Positions 62,573 through 64,000 of a stretch of DNA of 64,000 bases are shown one piece after another. The translations under genes were made by a program, and so were the position numbers. This stretch comes from Kaistia granuli DSM 23481. GTDB taxonomy: Bacteria; Pseudomonadota; Alphaproteobacteria; Rhizobiales; Kaistiaceae. Numbering within the stretch: the first letter of the stretch is position 1; each line of letters begins with the position of its first letter. The notes beneath the pieces were generated by a model. It had not been told where the DNA came from and ran no database searches. It saw only the letters and a list, made by a program, of their open reading frames with translations. The stretch is from the NCBI RefSeq assembly GCF_000380505.1, contig NZ_AQYH01000001.1, forward strand, positions 1 through 64,000, in the 5' to 3' direction.

Positions 62573-64000
62573 CCACACGCAGCGCGCATCGCAAGCTTGG
62601 CACGTTTCCCGCCTTCCACAGGGTAGAGGGGCGAAAGGTCGTGATCGTCGGCGGTGGCGACGAAGCTGCCGCGAAAATCCGGCTGCTGGCCGAGACCAGC
62701 GCCGCACTCGTCGTCTTCGCTTCCGATCTGGAGCCGGAGGCGCGCCGGGATCTCGACGCGGCCGGCGCGACGCTGCAAGCCCGTTTCCCTGTCGTGGCCG
62801 ACCTCGCCGACGCCGCGCTCGTTTTCGCCGCGACGGGTGACCTGGATGCCGACCGCGCCGTGCGTGATCTCGCCAAGGCCGCCGGCGTGCCGATCAATGT
62901 CGTCGACCGCCCCGATCTCTGCGATTTCTTCACCCCGGCGCTGGTCAATCGCGCCCCGCTATCGATCGCGATCTCGACCGAGGGTGCTGCGCCGGTGCTT
63001 GCCCGCCATGTCCGCGCTCGCATCGAGGCGATGTTCGCCCCTCGTCTCGGCGATCTCGCCGATTTGGCCGAGCGGCTCAGGGCGCAGGTCGCCGCCAAGA
63101 TCGGCAAGGGCGAGGCGCGCCGCTTCTGGGCGCATTTCTTCACCGGGCCAACCGCCGCCAAGGTGCTCGCCGGCCAGATCGAGGAAGGCGAGATCGACGC
63201 GGTCGCTGCGATCGACCGCGCCGCCGAGACATCGCGCGTCGCCAGCGTCGGCCATGTCAGCCTGGTCGGCGCCGGTCCGGGCGCGGAGGATCTCCTGACG
63301 CTGCGCGCCCAGCGCCTGCTGCAGGAAGCCGACGTGATCGTCTATGACAAGCTGGTGCCGGAAGCGATCGTCGCCATGGGCCGTCGCGACGCACTGCGTA
63401 TCTATGTCGGCAAGGCCAAGGGCGCGCACGCGGCGAGCCAGGACGAGATCAACGCCATCCTGGTCCGCGAAGCGCAGGATGGCCGCCGCGTCGTCCGCCT
63501 GAAATCCGGCGATCCGCTGATCTTCGGCCGGGCCGGCGAGGAAATGGCGACGTTGCGTGCTGCTGGTGTGCCGTTCGACATCGTGCCCGGCATCACCGCC
63601 GCGATCGCTGCCGCTGCCGAGAACGAGATCCCGCTGACCTTGCGCGACGTCGCCTCGACGTTGGTCGTCGCCACCGGCCACGACATGCGCGGCGACACGC
63701 TGCCGGATTGGGCGGGCCTGGCGCTCTCCGGCGCGACGGTCGCCGTCTATATGGGCCGCAGCGTCGCCACCAAGGTCGCGGGTCGGCTGATCGACAACGG
63801 CCTGGCGCCGTCGACGCCGGTCGCCGTCATCGAGAACGCCTCGCGTGCCGATCGCCGCGCCTTTGCCGGCCGGCTCGACGAACTGGCTGAAATCGCCGAC
63901 CGGCCCGAACTCGACGGCCCGGTCGTCATCATTGTCGGCCGCGTGGTCGCCGAAAGCGCGCTCGGCGTCTCGCCGCTGCCGCTCATGGCCATGGCGGCGT
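62573..64000 (+). CDS. cysG: Siroheme synthase (multifunctional CysG), 3' end beyond window
   Basis: 476 codons are present and the frame is still open at the window edge. The N-terminal domain is precorrin-2 dehydrogenase/sirohydrochlorin ferrochelatase (GRKVVIVGGGDEAAAKIRLL; NVVDRPDLCDFFTPALV; STEGAAPVLARHVR). The C-terminal domain, from about residue 230, is uroporphyrinogen-III methyltransferase (VSLVGAGPGAEDLLTLRA; VYDKLVPEAIV; RLKSGDPLIFGRAGEE). The enzyme makes sirohaem for sulphite and nitrite reductases. Start ATG 62573 behind GAGGAGAGACGG. In rhizobia cysG commonly precedes sulphite-reduction genes, which would be outside this window. Confidence 0.95.

Overview
The window reads as chromosomal DNA of a high-GC alphaproteobacterium of the Hyphomicrobiales (Rhizobiales); the genus cannot be fixed from sequence alone. 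Pointers are the linked set murA - DUF2948 - hisD - UPF0262 - LMW phosphatase - maf - yacG - tRNA-Phe, an alpha-glucoside ABC operon ordered E-F-G-A-K behind a LacI regulator, zwf/edd of the Entner-Doudoroff pathway, a fused siroheme synthase (cysG), and short CCCTCCCC...GGGGAGGG-type palindromic repeats between genes. Base and codon use are strongly GC-rich except around 6.7-7.4 kb.

Layout. 0-6.7 kb: tRNA-Thr (minus), then the housekeeping run listed above, ending in tRNA-Phe. 6.7-11 kb: accessory stretch with a possible decayed integration region behind tRNA-Phe, a small secreted crystallin-like protein, a ferric-reductase-like flavocytochrome, a small lipoprotein and a Tat-exported FMN hydroxy-acid oxidase. 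11.1-16.1 kb: yhiI-rbbA-yhhJ-type exporter. 16.1-22.5 kb: ridA divergent from a sugar-type ABC transporter whose ATPase is split into two genes, ending in an amidohydrolase/lactonase. 22.5-25.2 kb: polysaccharide deacetylase, CheY-like receiver, MgtC-like and DUF1345 membrane proteins. 25.2-33 kb: penicillin-binding protein 1C and a 1838-residue bacterial alpha-2-macroglobulin, a known functional pair.

33.2-44.4 kb is the most interesting block. A LuxR-type response regulator and a 1128-residue sensor kinase whose input half is an NCS1 (purine/cytosine/hydantoin/allantoin-type) permease are encoded divergently from a complete urea ABC transporter operon, urtABCDE. The shared 556-bp gap holds a TACGTC-N4-GACGTA dyad before urtA. 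A 53-codon ORF sits translationally coupled between urtD and urtE, and a small unknown gene overlaps the end of urtE. No urease genes are present here. The simplest reading is a 'transceptor' two-component system that senses a nitrogenous solute and controls urea uptake.

44.5-49 kb: an inverse-autotransporter beta-barrel carrying a parallel beta-helix passenger, dgoA/dgoK for 2-keto-3-deoxygalactonate, and an LprI-like secreted protein. 49-56.5 kb: LacI regulator with two AAAGCGCTTT operators and the alpha-glucoside ABC transporter/alpha-glucosidase operon. 56.5-64 kb: a duplicated Cys-rich secreted protein, a glyoxalase-fold protein, an SMP-30 lactonase divergent from zwf, edd (with no pgl between them), and cysG running off the end. 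Sugars taken up by the 16-21 kb and 50-56 kb transporters and the dgo pair plausibly feed the zwf/edd Entner-Doudoroff route.

All annotations come from reading the sequence and from family knowledge; no database search was run.
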